In this document: piece by piece, positions 25,756 to 34,085 of the stretch | How the letters are laid out: every line of letters starts with the position of its first letter | Position numbering within the stretch: position 1 is the stretch's first letter | Source: JBGTFE01 sp036403235 | GTDB lineage: Bacteria > Acidobacteriota > Blastocatellia > Pyrinomonadales > Pyrinomonadaceae | Direction: 5' to 3' | DNA length: 64,000 nt | Assembly (NCBI GenBank): GCA_036403235.1 | Contig: DASWRI010000083.1 | Span: 69,056-133,055 of the forward strand | Program-made: the position numbers and the translations under genes | The notes under the pieces: generated by a model | Seen by the model: only the letters and a program-made list of their open reading frames with translations | Told to the model about the DNA's origin: nothing | Database searches by the model: none

Positions 25756-27093
25756 ATGGAAAACATCAAACTTCTCTTTCAATTATATTTTCGCCCGGTC
25801 GCGGCGATGAGTGAAATTATCGACAAAGGCAGCTGGTTTTTCGCCGCCGTTCTGGTTCTGATTGTTTCGGCCGCGTTTTTCTGGACGATAAACACAAAAC
25901 TGCAGACGGCTTACGCGATACCGGATTTTCACGAATTTTACCAGCCGAATGTCGATTCAATCGACGAAGACTCGCCCGAAGCCCGCGCCGAATACGACAA
26001 AGCCTCCGCCACCTATCAAAAAGCGATGCGGGAGCGGCCGCGAATTCCGGTTCTCGGCGATTATTTTTTTCGTTTCTTTTCGTTTGAACCGGCCGGATTT
26101 TTTCACCCGCTCGTGATAATTTCGATTTTTTACGTTCCGCTCGTCATTCTTTTAATGTGTATTTTCGGCGGCATCGGAAATTTCGGCGTTGTTTTCCGGC
26201 GCGATTACGGCGCGGTGGCAATCTGTTCGCTGATGGCCTGGGCGGCGGCGCATCTGCCGTTTGCCGTCGCCGGACTTCTGCTTTATACGCAGGCCGTTTC
26301 GCCGCCCGTTTTTCTGTTGATGTGGCTGGCGGGCAGCGTTTTATTCGGCGTTTTGATGATTTTCGCGCTGCGCGTCAGTCTCGGCGCAAATTACGGAACG
26401 GCCGTTCTCGTCGTCTGTCTCGCGTGGCTCGCTTTCAGCGCCGGAATGTATGTTTTCCGCCACGTTTCACCGTGGCTTTTTTCGCCGTTTCTGCTTTTTT
26501 ACGCTTTTATATATCTCGGCGGATTTGTCCGCGGCGAGGCGCGCGGTCTGAGCAACTCTTTTCGCCAGCGCCAGAATTTCAAACGCTTTCTGCACAACGC
26601 GACCGTCAACCCGCGAGACGCCGACGCACACGTCCAGCTTGCGCTCGTCTACCTGCAAAGACGCCAGCAGGAAAAAGCTCTCGAACATCTGAATAAGGCC
26701 GTCGAAATCGACAAAGAGGAAATTGACGCCAACTATGAGCTCGGCAAACTGGCGCGCGCCAAAAAGGATTTTTCCGAAGCAATTCGGCATTTCGCCGTCG
26801 TCGTCGAGCAAAACGACAAATACGCCTTAAGCGAAATCTGGCGCGAAATCGGCGCGACCTACATGGAAGCCGGAATGCTCAAAGAAGCGCGCGAGGCGCT
26901 CGAAAAATTTATCAGTCGCCGCCCGGTCGACCCGGAAGGCTTGTATTATCTCGGCCAGGTCTTAAAAGCCGAGAGCGAGCCGGAAAAGGCGCGCGAAATG
27001 TTCGAGCAGGCCGTCGAATCGGCCCGAACGTCGCCCGACTTTCGCCGCCGCGAAGTCAAATACTGGGGGAAAATGGCGCAGAAGGAGCTTTAA
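25756..27093 (+). CDS. Polytopic membrane protein with C-terminal TPR repeats
   Basis: 445 residues. The first 260 contain about five to six hydrophobic segments (first at about 27-45, then around 110-140, 150-185, 190-235 and 240-260), resembling Yip1-type membrane domains. From about residue 280 there are three to four TPR motifs (ADAHVQLALVYLQRRQQEKA; DANYELGKLARAKKDFSEAI; GLYYLGQVLKAESEPEKAR). It probably anchors a cytoplasmic TPR scaffold to the inner membrane; partner unknown. Confidence 0.75.
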   Translation: MENIKLLFQLYFRPVAAMSEIIDKGSWFFAAVLVLIVSAAFFWTINTKLQTAYAIPDFHEFYQPNVDSIDEDSPEARAEYDKASATYQKAMRERPRIPVLGDYFFRFFSFEPAGFFHPLVIISIFYVPLVILLMCIFGGIGNFGVVFRRDYGAVAICSLMAWAAAHLPFAVAGLLLYTQAVSPPVFLLMWLAGSVLFGVLMIFALRVSLGANYGTAVLVVCLAWLAFSAGMYVFRHVSPWLFSPFLLFYAFIYLGGFVRGEARGLSNSFRQRQNFKRFLHNATVNPRDADAHVQLALVYLQRRQQEKALEHLNKAVEIDKEEIDANYELGKLARAKKDFSEAIRHFAVVVEQNDKYALSEIWREIGATYMEAGMLKEAREALEKFISRRPVDPEGLYYLGQVLKAESEPEKAREMFEQAVESARTSPDFRRREVKYWGKMAQKEL

Positions 27094-27094
27094 T

Positions 27095-27153
27095 AAATGG
27101 AAAATGGATAATAAAAGGGTTTCTTAAAATTTTTCATTTTCCGTTTTCAATTT
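27095..27153. repeat. Inverted AAAATGGA / TTTTTCATTTTCC repeat
   Basis: The gap between two convergent genes is built from AAATGGAAAATGGATAAT on the left and TTTTTCATTTTCCGTTTTC on the right, which pair imperfectly. Placement between two convergent stops fits a bidirectional terminator. A similar element is at 46238-46293. Confidence 0.65.
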
Positions 27154-27154
27154 T

Positions 27155-27832
27155 TCATTGTCTTTCGTATTCGACTACAAATCTCACAATCGGCTCGTCT
27201 TCGTCGCCGAGCATTTCTTCAAAATGAAGCTGCTTTAAGCCGTTGATTTGAAAACGCGATAAATCCTGGTGCGATAACGCCCACGGCAGTTCGGTCGGGA
27301 TTTCGTCATCTTCGCGGCCGCGCGTGACGACGACCAGCTTCCCGTTTAATTCGACGAAATTGGCAATCGCATCAATTACTTTCGGACGCATTTCGAGCGG
27401 GAGCGGCTGAATCGTATAGACTTCCAAAACGAACTCGAACGACTGATACCATTCCTTCGGCGGGTTGAATAAATCGGCGACGAAAAATTTTATCGATGTG
27501 TTTGAGTGAAGCCGCCGCGCCCATTCAATCGCCGTCGGCGAAATGTCGAAGGCCGTCACGTCAAAGCCCAAATCGTAAAAAAACCGCGCGTCGTCGCCGA
27601 GACCGCAGCCGACAACCAGAGCTTTTCGTCTGTTTCCCTGCAAATTCGTTTTTTCCGCCCAGACGCGAAGAAATCTGTTCGGCTCGAGGTCGGCCCACGG
27701 AATGCGCTCGTTGTCGCCTTCGGATTCTTTATAGAGCGCTTCAAACCAGCCGACGGCGTCGCCCTTTTCGATGTATTCGGCGGCCAGTTCTTTGGTTCGC
27801 TGGCGCGCGTCATCAAGTGTTTTGTCTTTCAT
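27155..27832 (-). CDS. Class I SAM-dependent methyltransferase
   Basis: 225 residues. The SAM-binding motif I is KALVVGCGLGDDARFFYDLGF, with the acidic residue of motif II in VTAFDISPTAIEWARRLH. Later blocks (FVLEVYTIQPLPLEMR; GKLVVVTRGR) resemble the thiopurine S-methyltransferase-like branch. The substrate cannot be told from sequence. The gene is monocistronic, convergent with the TPR gene and divergent from the secreted-protein gene at 28013. Confidence 0.82.
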   Translation of the reverse strand: MKDKTLDDARQRTKELAAEYIEKGDAVGWFEALYKESEGDNERIPWADLEPNRFLRVWAEKTNLQGNRRKALVVGCGLGDDARFFYDLGFDVTAFDISPTAIEWARRLHSNTSIKFFVADLFNPPKEWYQSFEFVLEVYTIQPLPLEMRPKVIDAIANFVELNGKLVVVTRGREDDEIPTELPWALSHQDLSRFQINGLKQLHFEEMLGDEDEPIVRFVVEYERQ

Positions 27833-27876
27833 AAATAAATAATGTTTTCACAAAATATGCGTTTTTAAAAAATTGT

Positions 27877-27904
27877 TTGACATTTATCAAAATCTAACTA
27901 TAAT
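27877..27904 (+). promoter_or_regulatory. Consensus sigma-70 promoter for the 28013 gene
   Basis: TTGACA (27877-27882), 16-nt spacer, TATAAT (27899-27904): both boxes are perfect. Transcription would start near 27911 and give a leader of about 100 nt containing a long folded element. Confidence 0.8.
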
Positions 27905-27933
27905 GTGTTTAACACAAAAACAGAAGTATAACT

Positions 27934-28001
27934 TTTTAGGTAAAGCGGGGCTTTTAATCTTCGCCCTTGTAACTACGGTTTCGCGCTTTTATGTCCTAAA
28001 A
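27934..28001 (+). promoter_or_regulatory. Structured 5' leader, candidate riboregulator
   Basis: TTTTAGG (27934-27940) pairs perfectly with CCTAAAA (27995-28001). Next, TAAAGCG (27941-27947) pairs with CGCTTT-TA (27984-27991, one bulged T). Inside, GGGC (27948-27951) pairs with GCCC (27963-27966). A 17-nt single strand (27967-27983) remains within the closed stem. The closing helix ends at the ribosome-binding site CGGAG (28002-28006). I could not match it to a known riboswitch class. Confidence 0.5.
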
Positions 28002-28012
28002 CGGAGAAATTT

Positions 28013-28561
28013 ATGAAACACAATTTTTTAATTTTCTTTCTGCTCGTATTTTCTTTGATGCTTTTTTCTCTAAACGCCGGAGCGCAGATGCCGGACGGCA
28101 AAACGTCTAAACCTGCGGCAAACGTCGAAAAAATCAATAAGCCCGACGTCAAGCTTATCAAATCTATCGTCGATGTCATCGATTTTTCGGGCGAAGGCGC
28201 TTACGAGATTTTGGCCAACAACCCGAATTGGATGTTTGTCGGGCCGAACCGGGAAATCACCGTCAAAGAATCTCAAAAAATAGTCGGTTACGGCTCGGCC
28301 GTTTTCGGCACATCTTCGGGAACAAGCCAGATTGCCGTCAGTCTCTGTTATCAAAAGAAGGGCGACAGCGCCGTCTTTTCCTTTGCCGGAGACAATCATC
28401 TGATTGCCGATGCCGATTCGCTCCGACGGACGTTTGCCGTCAGCGTTTCGACCGCGCTTCCCGCCGGAACATATTCGGTCGGCTACTGCGTCGTCAATCG
28501 CGGGCCGCAGACGCTCGACAACAACAATTACGTCAATGGCTGGATTATGGTCGTCAACTGA
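28013..28561 (+). CDS. Secreted protein of unknown function
   Basis: 182 residues with a signal peptide (FLLVFSLMLFSLNAGAQ). The mature protein looks like an all-beta domain (SGEGAYEILANNPNWMFVG; SQIAVSLCYQKKGDSAVFSF; LPAGTYSVGYCVVNRGPQTL) with Cys residues in two strands. No family recognised. It has its own near-perfect promoter and a folded leader, and a GGAGAAA ribosome site, so it is probably strongly expressed and controlled at the leader. Confidence 0.7.
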   Translation: MKHNFLIFFLLVFSLMLFSLNAGAQMPDGKTSKPAANVEKINKPDVKLIKSIVDVIDFSGEGAYEILANNPNWMFVGPNREITVKESQKIVGYGSAVFGTSSGTSQIAVSLCYQKKGDSAVFSFAGDNHLIADADSLRRTFAVSVSTALPAGTYSVGYCVVNRGPQTLDNNNYVNGWIMVVN

Positions 28562-28568
28562 TTCGTTT

Positions 28569-28931
28569 TTAAGTCTCGATTGGCGCGCCCGCATCTTTCC
28601 ACGCCGTCCAGCCGCCAGTCATCGAAAACACGTTTCGGTAACCCATTTTCTGCAGATTGTCGGCCGCCATAGCCGAGCGGTAACCGCCGCCGCAGTAGAG
28701 AATCAATTCCGCGTCTTTATCGGGAAACTTCCCGACGATGTCGCGCTCGATGACGCCGCGCCCGATGTGCGCCGCGCCCTCGGCGTGCCCGGCTTCGAAC
28801 TCGTTATCCTCGCGCACGTCAATCAAACTTGCGCCTTCGCCTAAGCGCGCCCGCGCGTCCTCGACCGATATTTCTTTAATGCGGCTTTTCGCATCGCCCG
28901 TGATTTCCAAAAACTCCTTTGTATGCTCCAT
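28569..28931 (-). CDS. Single-domain rhodanese-like protein
   Basis: 120 residues forming one rhodanese domain: ISVEDARARL, LIDVREDNEFEAGHAEGAAHIG, and the active loop YCGGGYRS with Cys80, then VFSMTGGWTAWKDAGAP. Such proteins carry sulfur as a persulfide on the cysteine. No signal peptide, so cytoplasmic. It is convergent with the 28013 gene, 7 nt apart, and divergent from lpdA. Physiological acceptor unknown. Confidence 0.9.
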   Translation of the reverse strand: MEHTKEFLEITGDAKSRIKEISVEDARARLGEGASLIDVREDNEFEAGHAEGAAHIGRGVIERDIVGKFPDKDAELILYCGGGYRSAMAADNLQKMGYRNVFSMTGGWTAWKDAGAPIET

Positions 28932-29041
28932 ATCGAAAACAGTTTACCCGAAACGATTTGTCTAAACTAGCCTGGCTTGGCGGAAACTTCTATAATAAGA
29001 GTATTGAAAGTTTTTATAAATTTATTAAAACGAGGAATTAA

Positions 29042-30451
29042 ATGGCAGAACAATTTGACGTGGTAATTATCGGCTCCGGCCCCGGCGGATACGTCGCCGC
29101 CGTGCGCGGAGCACAGGTCGGTTTGAAAGTAGCGATTATCGAAAAGGAAAAGGACGCAAGGCTGGGCGGCACGTGCGGTTTGCGCGGCTGTATTCCGACA
29201 AAAGCATTATTGAACGCGGCGCATTTATACGAAAAAGCCGGGCATTTTGAAAATTTCGGTCTCAAAATCGAAGGCTTGTCCTACGATTTTGAGAAAGTTC
29301 AAAAATATAAATCCGATGTCGTCTCAAAAAACTCGGCGGGCGTGTCTTATCTGATGAAGAAAAACAAGGTCACGGTTTTTAACGGTTTCGGCAAAATCGC
29401 AGGGCGCGGCAAAGTCGAAGTCGCCTACGATGACGGCAAAAAGGAAACTATCGAGACGAAAAACATCATCATCGCCACCGGCTCGGTCGTGCGCCCGATT
29501 CCCGGTTTTGAGACGGACGGAAAATTAGTCGTCAATTCCGACCAGATTCTTGAATTAAACGCGGTTCCGAAATCGATGGTCGTGCTCGGTTCGGGCGCGG
29601 TCGGCGTCGAGTTCGCATCGGTTTACTCGCGCTTCGGCTGCGACACGACGGTCGTCGAGTTGATGGATAGAATCGTTCCCATCGAAGACGCCGACGTTTC
29701 CAAAGAGCTCGAACGGAGCTTCAAAAAACGCGGCATCAAGATAATGACCGGAACAAAGCTCGACAAGCTCGAAAAAACGAAAAACAGCATCAAAATTTCG
29801 GGCAAGGACGCCAAAGGCAAAGAAGTCGCGCTCGAAGCCGAGATGCTGCTCGTCGCCATCGGCCGGATGCCGTATCTCGAAAAGCTCGGCCTTGAAAACA
29901 CAAAGGCGGTCGTCAACCCGCGCGGCACGATAAAAGTCAACGAATACTGCGAAACCGACGAGCCCGGCGTTTTCGCCATCGGCGACGTCATCGACACGGC
30001 CTGGCTGGCGCATCTCGCGTCAAAAGAAGGAATTCTGGTCGTCGAAAAATTGGCCGGCAAAAAAGTCGAGCCGATAAACCAGCGGCTTGTCCCGAACTGC
30101 ACCTACTGCGACCCGGAAGTGGCGAGCGTCGGATTGACCGAAGCAAGGGCGAAAGAAGAAGGCTACGACGTAAAAGTCGGCAAATTTCCCTTTTCGGCGT
30201 CGGGCAAAGCGCGCATCTTGGGCGAAACCGACGGCTTCGTCAAAATCGTCTCGGAGAAAAAATACGACGAAGTTCTAGGCGTTCACATCATCGGCCCGCA
30301 CGCGACCGAATTATTGGCCGAAGCCTGCGTCGCGATGCAGCTCGAAACGACCGCCGACGAGCTCGGACGAACGATTCACGCGCACCCGACCGTCTCCGAA
30401 TCCGTCATGGAAGCGGCCGAAGGCGTCCACGATTTGACGATTCATATGTAA
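29042..30451 (+). CDS. lpdA: Dihydrolipoamide dehydrogenase (E3)
   Basis: 469 residues. FAD-binding GSGPGG (11-16), redox disulfide Cys45/Cys50 in GGTCGLRGCIPTK, NAD-binding VVLGSGAVGVEFASVYSRFG and the C-terminal active-site IHAHPTVSESV are all in place. It reoxidises lipoamide for 2-oxoacid dehydrogenase complexes; E1-alpha, E1-beta and E2 genes occur further along this strand. A TATAAT-like box lies at 28991-28996 without a matching -35. Ribosome site ACGAGGAA. Terminated by the repeat-derived hairpin at 30474. Confidence 0.96.
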   Translation: MAEQFDVVIIGSGPGGYVAAVRGAQVGLKVAIIEKEKDARLGGTCGLRGCIPTKALLNAAHLYEKAGHFENFGLKIEGLSYDFEKVQKYKSDVVSKNSAGVSYLMKKNKVTVFNGFGKIAGRGKVEVAYDDGKKETIETKNIIIATGSVVRPIPGFETDGKLVVNSDQILELNAVPKSMVVLGSGAVGVEFASVYSRFGCDTTVVELMDRIVPIEDADVSKELERSFKKRGIKIMTGTKLDKLEKTKNSIKISGKDAKGKEVALEAEMLLVAIGRMPYLEKLGLENTKAVVNPRGTIKVNEYCETDEPGVFAIGDVIDTAWLAHLASKEGILVVEKLAGKKVEPINQRLVPNCTYCDPEVASVGLTEARAKEEGYDVKVGKFPFSASGKARILGETDGFVKIVSEKKYDEVLGVHIIGPHATELLAEACVAMQLETTADELGRTIHAHPTVSESVMEAAEGVHDLTIHM

Positions 30452-30473
30452 ACCAGAGGTCAGAGTTTAGAGG

Positions 30474-30512
30474 TCAGCGGTCAGTTATGATAAATTGACC
30501 GCTGATTTTTTT
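30474..30512 (+). terminator. Terminator of lpdA made from GTCAG-type repeat
   Basis: TCAGCGGTCA (30474-30483) pairs perfectly with TGACCGCTGA (30496-30505), loop 12 nt, followed by seven T. The arm is part of a tandem of GGTCAG words (30458-30483), so the repeat itself supplies the terminator stem. Confidence 0.8.
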
Positions 30513-30575
30513 ATTTGTTCGAAGGAAAGTTTGTTGTAAAATTATCGTTAATTTCAAATCGGGAGCGGTCTAAAA

Positions 30576-31565
30576 ATGAAAAGGATTATCATTTCGGCAA
30601 TTTTTATTCTGGCAATAAGCGGTTTTGTTTTCGCTCAGACGCCGCGCGCCGTGATTGATAAAATTAAAGAGATAAGACCGCTCGAATCGAGCCGCGAGAA
30701 TGTCAGGGAGATTTTGAAGGATTACGAACTCGACGATGATGACGACGAGGAGCATTACCAGGAATTTTCGAACGACGATGCCGACATCGAAGTCCGGTAT
30801 TCAAACGGCAGGTGCGAGAAAAATTCGGATGACGAGAAAGACTACGACGACGTGGCCGAGATTTGGAACGTCGGCGAGTGGAAGGTTACCAAAGTTGAAA
30901 TTAGGCTCGACGAATCGATTAAAATCGAAGACGCCGGATACGATTTGTCGGAATTTAAAAAAGAGAAAAACGAGGCCTTTGCCGACCGTTACATTTATCA
31001 CAGTAAAAATACAGGAATCGCTTTTGTGGTGGACGAAGGCGAGACCGACGAAATCATTCTTTTCCCGCCCAAAGGCAGTTATTCGATGCTCTGCGATAAC
31101 GAAAAGGCAAAGAAATTTTATTCAAGCGATACATGGTTCGGCACTAAAGAATTAAGCTCGCAGGAAATCCGGGAATATTCGGCTAATGTTAACAGTATAA
31201 CTTTAAGCGAAACGGAAATAATCGCCGGCTGCAATAAGAAAAAGCAAAACAGAAGCTGCGCGGACAGTGTTAAAGAAATCTCTGTAACTGTCGAAGCCAA
31301 TGACCTGGAGAACGATGTTCTGACTTTCAATTACACGGTTTCCGGCGGGCGCATTATCGGTGAGGGCGCAAAAGTCATCTGGGATTTAGCGGGCGTCGAG
31401 CCCGGAATTTACACCATCACGGCCGGAGTCGATGACGGCTGCGGCGTCTGCGGCACGACGAAAACAGAAAAAATCGTCGTCAAAAAATGCCCGGACTGCA
31501 ACCAAAACAACACCACTCATTTTTCGTCAAAACCGTTTATCAAACCTAAAACCGGAGCAAATTAA
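30576..31565 (+). CDS. Secreted protein with C-terminal PKD/Ig-like domain
   Basis: 329 residues. Signal peptide MKRIIISAIFILAISGFVFA then Gln. The middle is very acidic (DDDDDEEHYQEF). The C-terminal about 95 residues form an Ig/PKD-like unit (SVTVEANDLENDVLTFNYTVSG; VIWDLAGVEPGIYTITAGVDDG) ending with a Cys-rich stretch (CGVCGTTK, CPDC). Extracytoplasmic; no enzyme motif. Followed directly by a short start-like remnant at 31568. Confidence 0.7.
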   Translation: MKRIIISAIFILAISGFVFAQTPRAVIDKIKEIRPLESSRENVREILKDYELDDDDDEEHYQEFSNDDADIEVRYSNGRCEKNSDDEKDYDDVAEIWNVGEWKVTKVEIRLDESIKIEDAGYDLSEFKKEKNEAFADRYIYHSKNTGIAFVVDEGETDEIILFPPKGSYSMLCDNEKAKKFYSSDTWFGTKELSSQEIREYSANVNSITLSETEIIAGCNKKKQNRSCADSVKEISVTVEANDLENDVLTFNYTVSGGRIIGEGAKVIWDLAGVEPGIYTITAGVDDGCGVCGTTKTEKIVVKKCPDCNQNNTTHFSSKPFIKPKTGAN

Positions 31566-31567
31566 AG

Positions 31568-31615
31568 ATGAAAAAGATTATCGTTTTCGCATTTTTCGAA
31601 GCGGCTGAAAGCTGA
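31568..31615 (+). pseudogene. Remnant of a secreted-protein gene start, cut by a repeat
   Basis: ATG 31568 begins MKKIIVFAFFEAAES then stops. The first ten codons look like a signal-peptide start and resemble the 5' end of the preceding gene (ATGAAAAGGATTATC versus ATGAAAAAGATTATC). From codon 13 on, the reading frame enters the CTGAAAGCTGAAA repeat. This fits a paralogous gene whose body was lost or a partial duplication. Too short to be sure. Confidence 0.4.
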
Positions 31616-31668
31616 AAACTGATAGTTTGTTCTTCCATTATCAGTTTTCAGTTTTCAGCTTTCAGTTA
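31605..31668. repeat. Inverted CTGAAAACTGA repeat upstream of serA
   Basis: CTGAAAACTGATA (31612-31624) is the exact complement of TATCAGTTTTCAG (31639-31651). The right arm has one extra word and runs to 31667. It is followed by ATTTTT and could end transcription of the upstream gene. Same words as 22924-22969. Confidence 0.75.
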
Positions 31669-31695
31669 TTTTTCTGCTATCATCTACAGTTTCTT

Positions 31696-32931
31696 ATGGC
31701 GAATGGTCAAACATCTTATCCGAGAAACAAAATCAAAATCCTTTTGCTCGAAAACATTTCCGATTCGGCGGTCGAGGAACTGCAGGCGGGCGGCTACGCT
31801 GAAATCAAAAGAATTCCGGGCGCTCTCGGCGAAACGGATTTGATTCGGGAAATCAAAGGCGTGCATATTCTGGGCATTCGCTCGAAGACGCACGTTTCCG
31901 CAAAAGTTCTCGAAAAAGCCGATAAATTGCTGGCCGCCGGCGCGTTTTGCATCGGCGTCAATCAAATCGATTTGCGCGCGGCGACCGCCAAAGGCGTCGC
32001 CGTTTTTAACGCGCCTTATTCAAACACGCGCTCGGTGGCGGAGCTCGTCATCGGGCTGTGCGTCATGCTGATTCGCAAAATTACCGATAAAAACAAAGCC
32101 GCGCACGAAGGCGTCTGGCTCAAGGAAGCAAAGGGAGCGTTTGAGCTGCGCGGGAAAACTCTCGGCATCGTCGGCTACGGCAACATCGGCTCGCAGGTTT
32201 CGGTGATGGCCGAAGCGATGGGCATGAACGTCGTCTATTACGACACTTTGACAAAGCTTCCGCACGGAAACGCCAAACAAATCCGCGACTTGAAAGAGCT
32301 TCTAAAACAGTCGGACATCGTCACTTTGCACGTTCCTTCGGACGCGACGACGCGCAATCTGATAAACGAAAAAACGCTTTCGGCGATGCAAAAAGGCTCG
32401 ATTTTCTTAAATTATTCGCGCGGCGACGTCGTCGATTTGGACGCTTTGCGAAAATACATCGAAAACGGTACAATTTCCGGCGCGGCCGTCGACGTTTTCC
32501 CCGCCGAGCCCGAAAAAAACGGCGACGCGTTTGAAAGCGTTCTGCAAAATTTGCCGAACGTCATTTTAACGCCGCACGTCGGCGGCTCGACCGAAGAAGC
32601 ACAGGCCAACATCGGGCTCGACGTGACCGCAAAATTGATAAATTATCTCGAACTCGGAACGTCGAGCGGCTCGCACACCGTTCCCGACGTCAACTTGCCG
32701 CCGCAGGCCGGAACGCACCGGATTCTGCACATACACCAGAATATTCCCGGCGTTTTGTCCGAAATCAACTCGCGCCTTTCCGGGCGCGGCATAAACATTA
32801 CCGGACAATATCTCAAGACCAACGAAGAAATCGGCTACGTCATTCTCGACATCGACACCGGGCTTTCCGCAAAAGCGTTCGAGATTTTGCGCGACGTGCG
32901 CGGAACGATAAAAACGCGAATGGTTTATTAA
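31696..32931 (+). CDS. serA: D-3-phosphoglycerate dehydrogenase SerA
   Basis: 411 residues, close to the E. coli-type (about 410) SerA. It oxidises 3-phosphoglycerate in the first step of serine synthesis. The NAD-binding TLGIVGYGNIGSQVS, the catalytic His in TPHVGGSTEEA, and a C-terminal ACT domain (HIHQNIPGVLSEINSRL; IGYVILDID) that usually senses serine are all present. ATG 31696 is chosen: a longer frame from 31627 would translate the upstream repeat into a Phe-rich leader that is not part of the family. Confidence 0.94.
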   Translation: MANGQTSYPRNKIKILLLENISDSAVEELQAGGYAEIKRIPGALGETDLIREIKGVHILGIRSKTHVSAKVLEKADKLLAAGAFCIGVNQIDLRAATAKGVAVFNAPYSNTRSVAELVIGLCVMLIRKITDKNKAAHEGVWLKEAKGAFELRGKTLGIVGYGNIGSQVSVMAEAMGMNVVYYDTLTKLPHGNAKQIRDLKELLKQSDIVTLHVPSDATTRNLINEKTLSAMQKGSIFLNYSRGDVVDLDALRKYIENGTISGAAVDVFPAEPEKNGDAFESVLQNLPNVILTPHVGGSTEEAQANIGLDVTAKLINYLELGTSSGSHTVPDVNLPPQAGTHRILHIHQNIPGVLSEINSRLSGRGINITGQYLKTNEEIGYVILDIDTGLSAKAFEILRDVRGTIKTRMVY

Positions 32932-32962
32932 AAAATATTCGTTTGCTCTTAAAGGACAGATG

Positions 32963-33028
32963 GTTTCAAGTTTCACGTATCAGGTTTCAGGCTCTACGTC
33001 GTAACTTGAAGCTTGAAACTTGTGAAAT
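32963..33028. repeat. Inverted GTTTCAAGTTTCA repeat after serA
   Basis: GTTTCAAGTTTCAC (32963-32976) faces CTTGAAGCTTGAAACTTG (33004-33021) and GTGAAAT, an imperfect dyad of the same word-like kind as the other gaps but with a different word. It lies in the 140-nt gap between serA and the YCF48-like gene. Confidence 0.6.
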
Positions 33029-33071
33029 CCGCCCTTGCTTACGCGCGGGCTTCTGCCTTATTTTTTGTAAT

Positions 33072-34082
33072 ATGAAAATTATAATTCTGCTGCTGACCGT
33101 TTTTGTTTCAATCGCAAATGCTCAGTGGCGAAAACAAACAGTCGATACCAAAGCGAGTTTGCGCGGGCTTTCGGTCGTTAACGAAAATATCGTCTGGGCG
33201 AGCGGCACGGGCGGAACATTTCTGCGAACGACCGACGGCGGCAAAACGTGGACAACCGGCAAAGTACCTGACGCCGAAAAATTGGATTTTCGCGACGTCG
33301 AAGCTTTCGACGCCGACACGGCCTATCTTTTGAGCATCGGCGAGGGCGAAAGCTCGCGGATTTATAAAACCATCGACGGCGGAAAAACGTGGAAGCTGCA
33401 ATTTAAAAATACAAATCCGAAGGCATTTTTCGACGCGCTCGCCTTCTGGGACAAAACTCACGGAATCGCAATGAGCGACCCGGTTGACGGCAAATATGTG
33501 TTGATTGAAACCTCGGACGGCGAAACGTGGAAACCGCTCGCGACCGACAAAATGGCAAACGCCAAAGACGGCGAAGCCGCGTTTGCGGCAAGCGGAACGT
33601 GTATTTTAACCGAGGGCAAAACAAGCGTCTTTCTCGTTTCGGGCGGAAACGACGCGCGCGTTTTTCGGTCGGCAAATCGCGGGCTGAGCTGGTTTGTAAG
33701 CAATACGTCTTTTACCAAAGGAACGGCCGGGAGCGGAATTTTTTCGATTGCGATGTATGACGGTAAAAAAGGCGTTATCGTCGGCGGGAATTACGAAAAG
33801 CCGGACGATACGACAAACAATCTGGCTTTTACAAACGATGGCGGAAAAACGTGGACGATTGGAAAAGGCTTAAACGGCTATCGCTCGGGCGTCGCTTACG
33901 TCGATAAAAAGACGATTATCGCGGTCGGCTCAAACGGTTCTGATTTATCTACCGACGGCGGAAAAATCTGGACAAATCTTGATAAAGAGAATTACAATGC
34001 GGTTGCAGCACGCGGCAAAAATGCGGTCTGGGCGGTCGGAGCAAACGGGCTCGTCGCCAAATTCACTTTATCTTCAAAATAA
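33072..34082 (+). CDS. Secreted YCF48/BNR-type beta-propeller protein
   Basis: 336 residues from ATG 33072, with signal peptide MKIIILLLTVFVSIANA. The mature protein has repeated blades with the TTDGGKTW motif (RTTDGGKTWTTGKV, KTIDGGKTWKL, FTNDGGKTWTIG, LSTDGGKIWTNL), as in photosystem-assembly YCF48-like and sialidase-type propellers. In non-photosynthetic bacteria the role is unknown. The longer in-frame start at 32943 would read through a repeat and is rejected. It is 3 nt ahead of the SMI1/KNR4 gene. Confidence 0.85.
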   Translation: MKIIILLLTVFVSIANAQWRKQTVDTKASLRGLSVVNENIVWASGTGGTFLRTTDGGKTWTTGKVPDAEKLDFRDVEAFDADTAYLLSIGEGESSRIYKTIDGGKTWKLQFKNTNPKAFFDALAFWDKTHGIAMSDPVDGKYVLIETSDGETWKPLATDKMANAKDGEAAFAASGTCILTEGKTSVFLVSGGNDARVFRSANRGLSWFVSNTSFTKGTAGSGIFSIAMYDGKKGVIVGGNYEKPDDTTNNLAFTNDGGKTWTIGKGLNGYRSGVAYVDKKTIIAVGSNGSDLSTDGGKIWTNLDKENYNAVAARGKNAVWAVGANGLVAKFTLSSK

Positions 34083-34085
34083 AAT

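Noticed and set aside
27934..28012. Cyclic-di-GMP (GEMM) riboswitch upstream of the 28013 gene
   Set aside because: GGTAAAGCGGGG looked suggestive, but the conserved core and tetraloop/receptor parts are missing.
31627..31695. N-terminal extension of serA (Phe-rich leader)
   Set aside because: These 23 codons translate the TTTTCAG repeat. SerA family proteins start near ATG 31696.
32943..33071. 43-residue extension of the YCF48-like protein
   Set aside because: It reads through the GTTTCAAG repeat; the signal peptide starts cleanly at ATG 33072.
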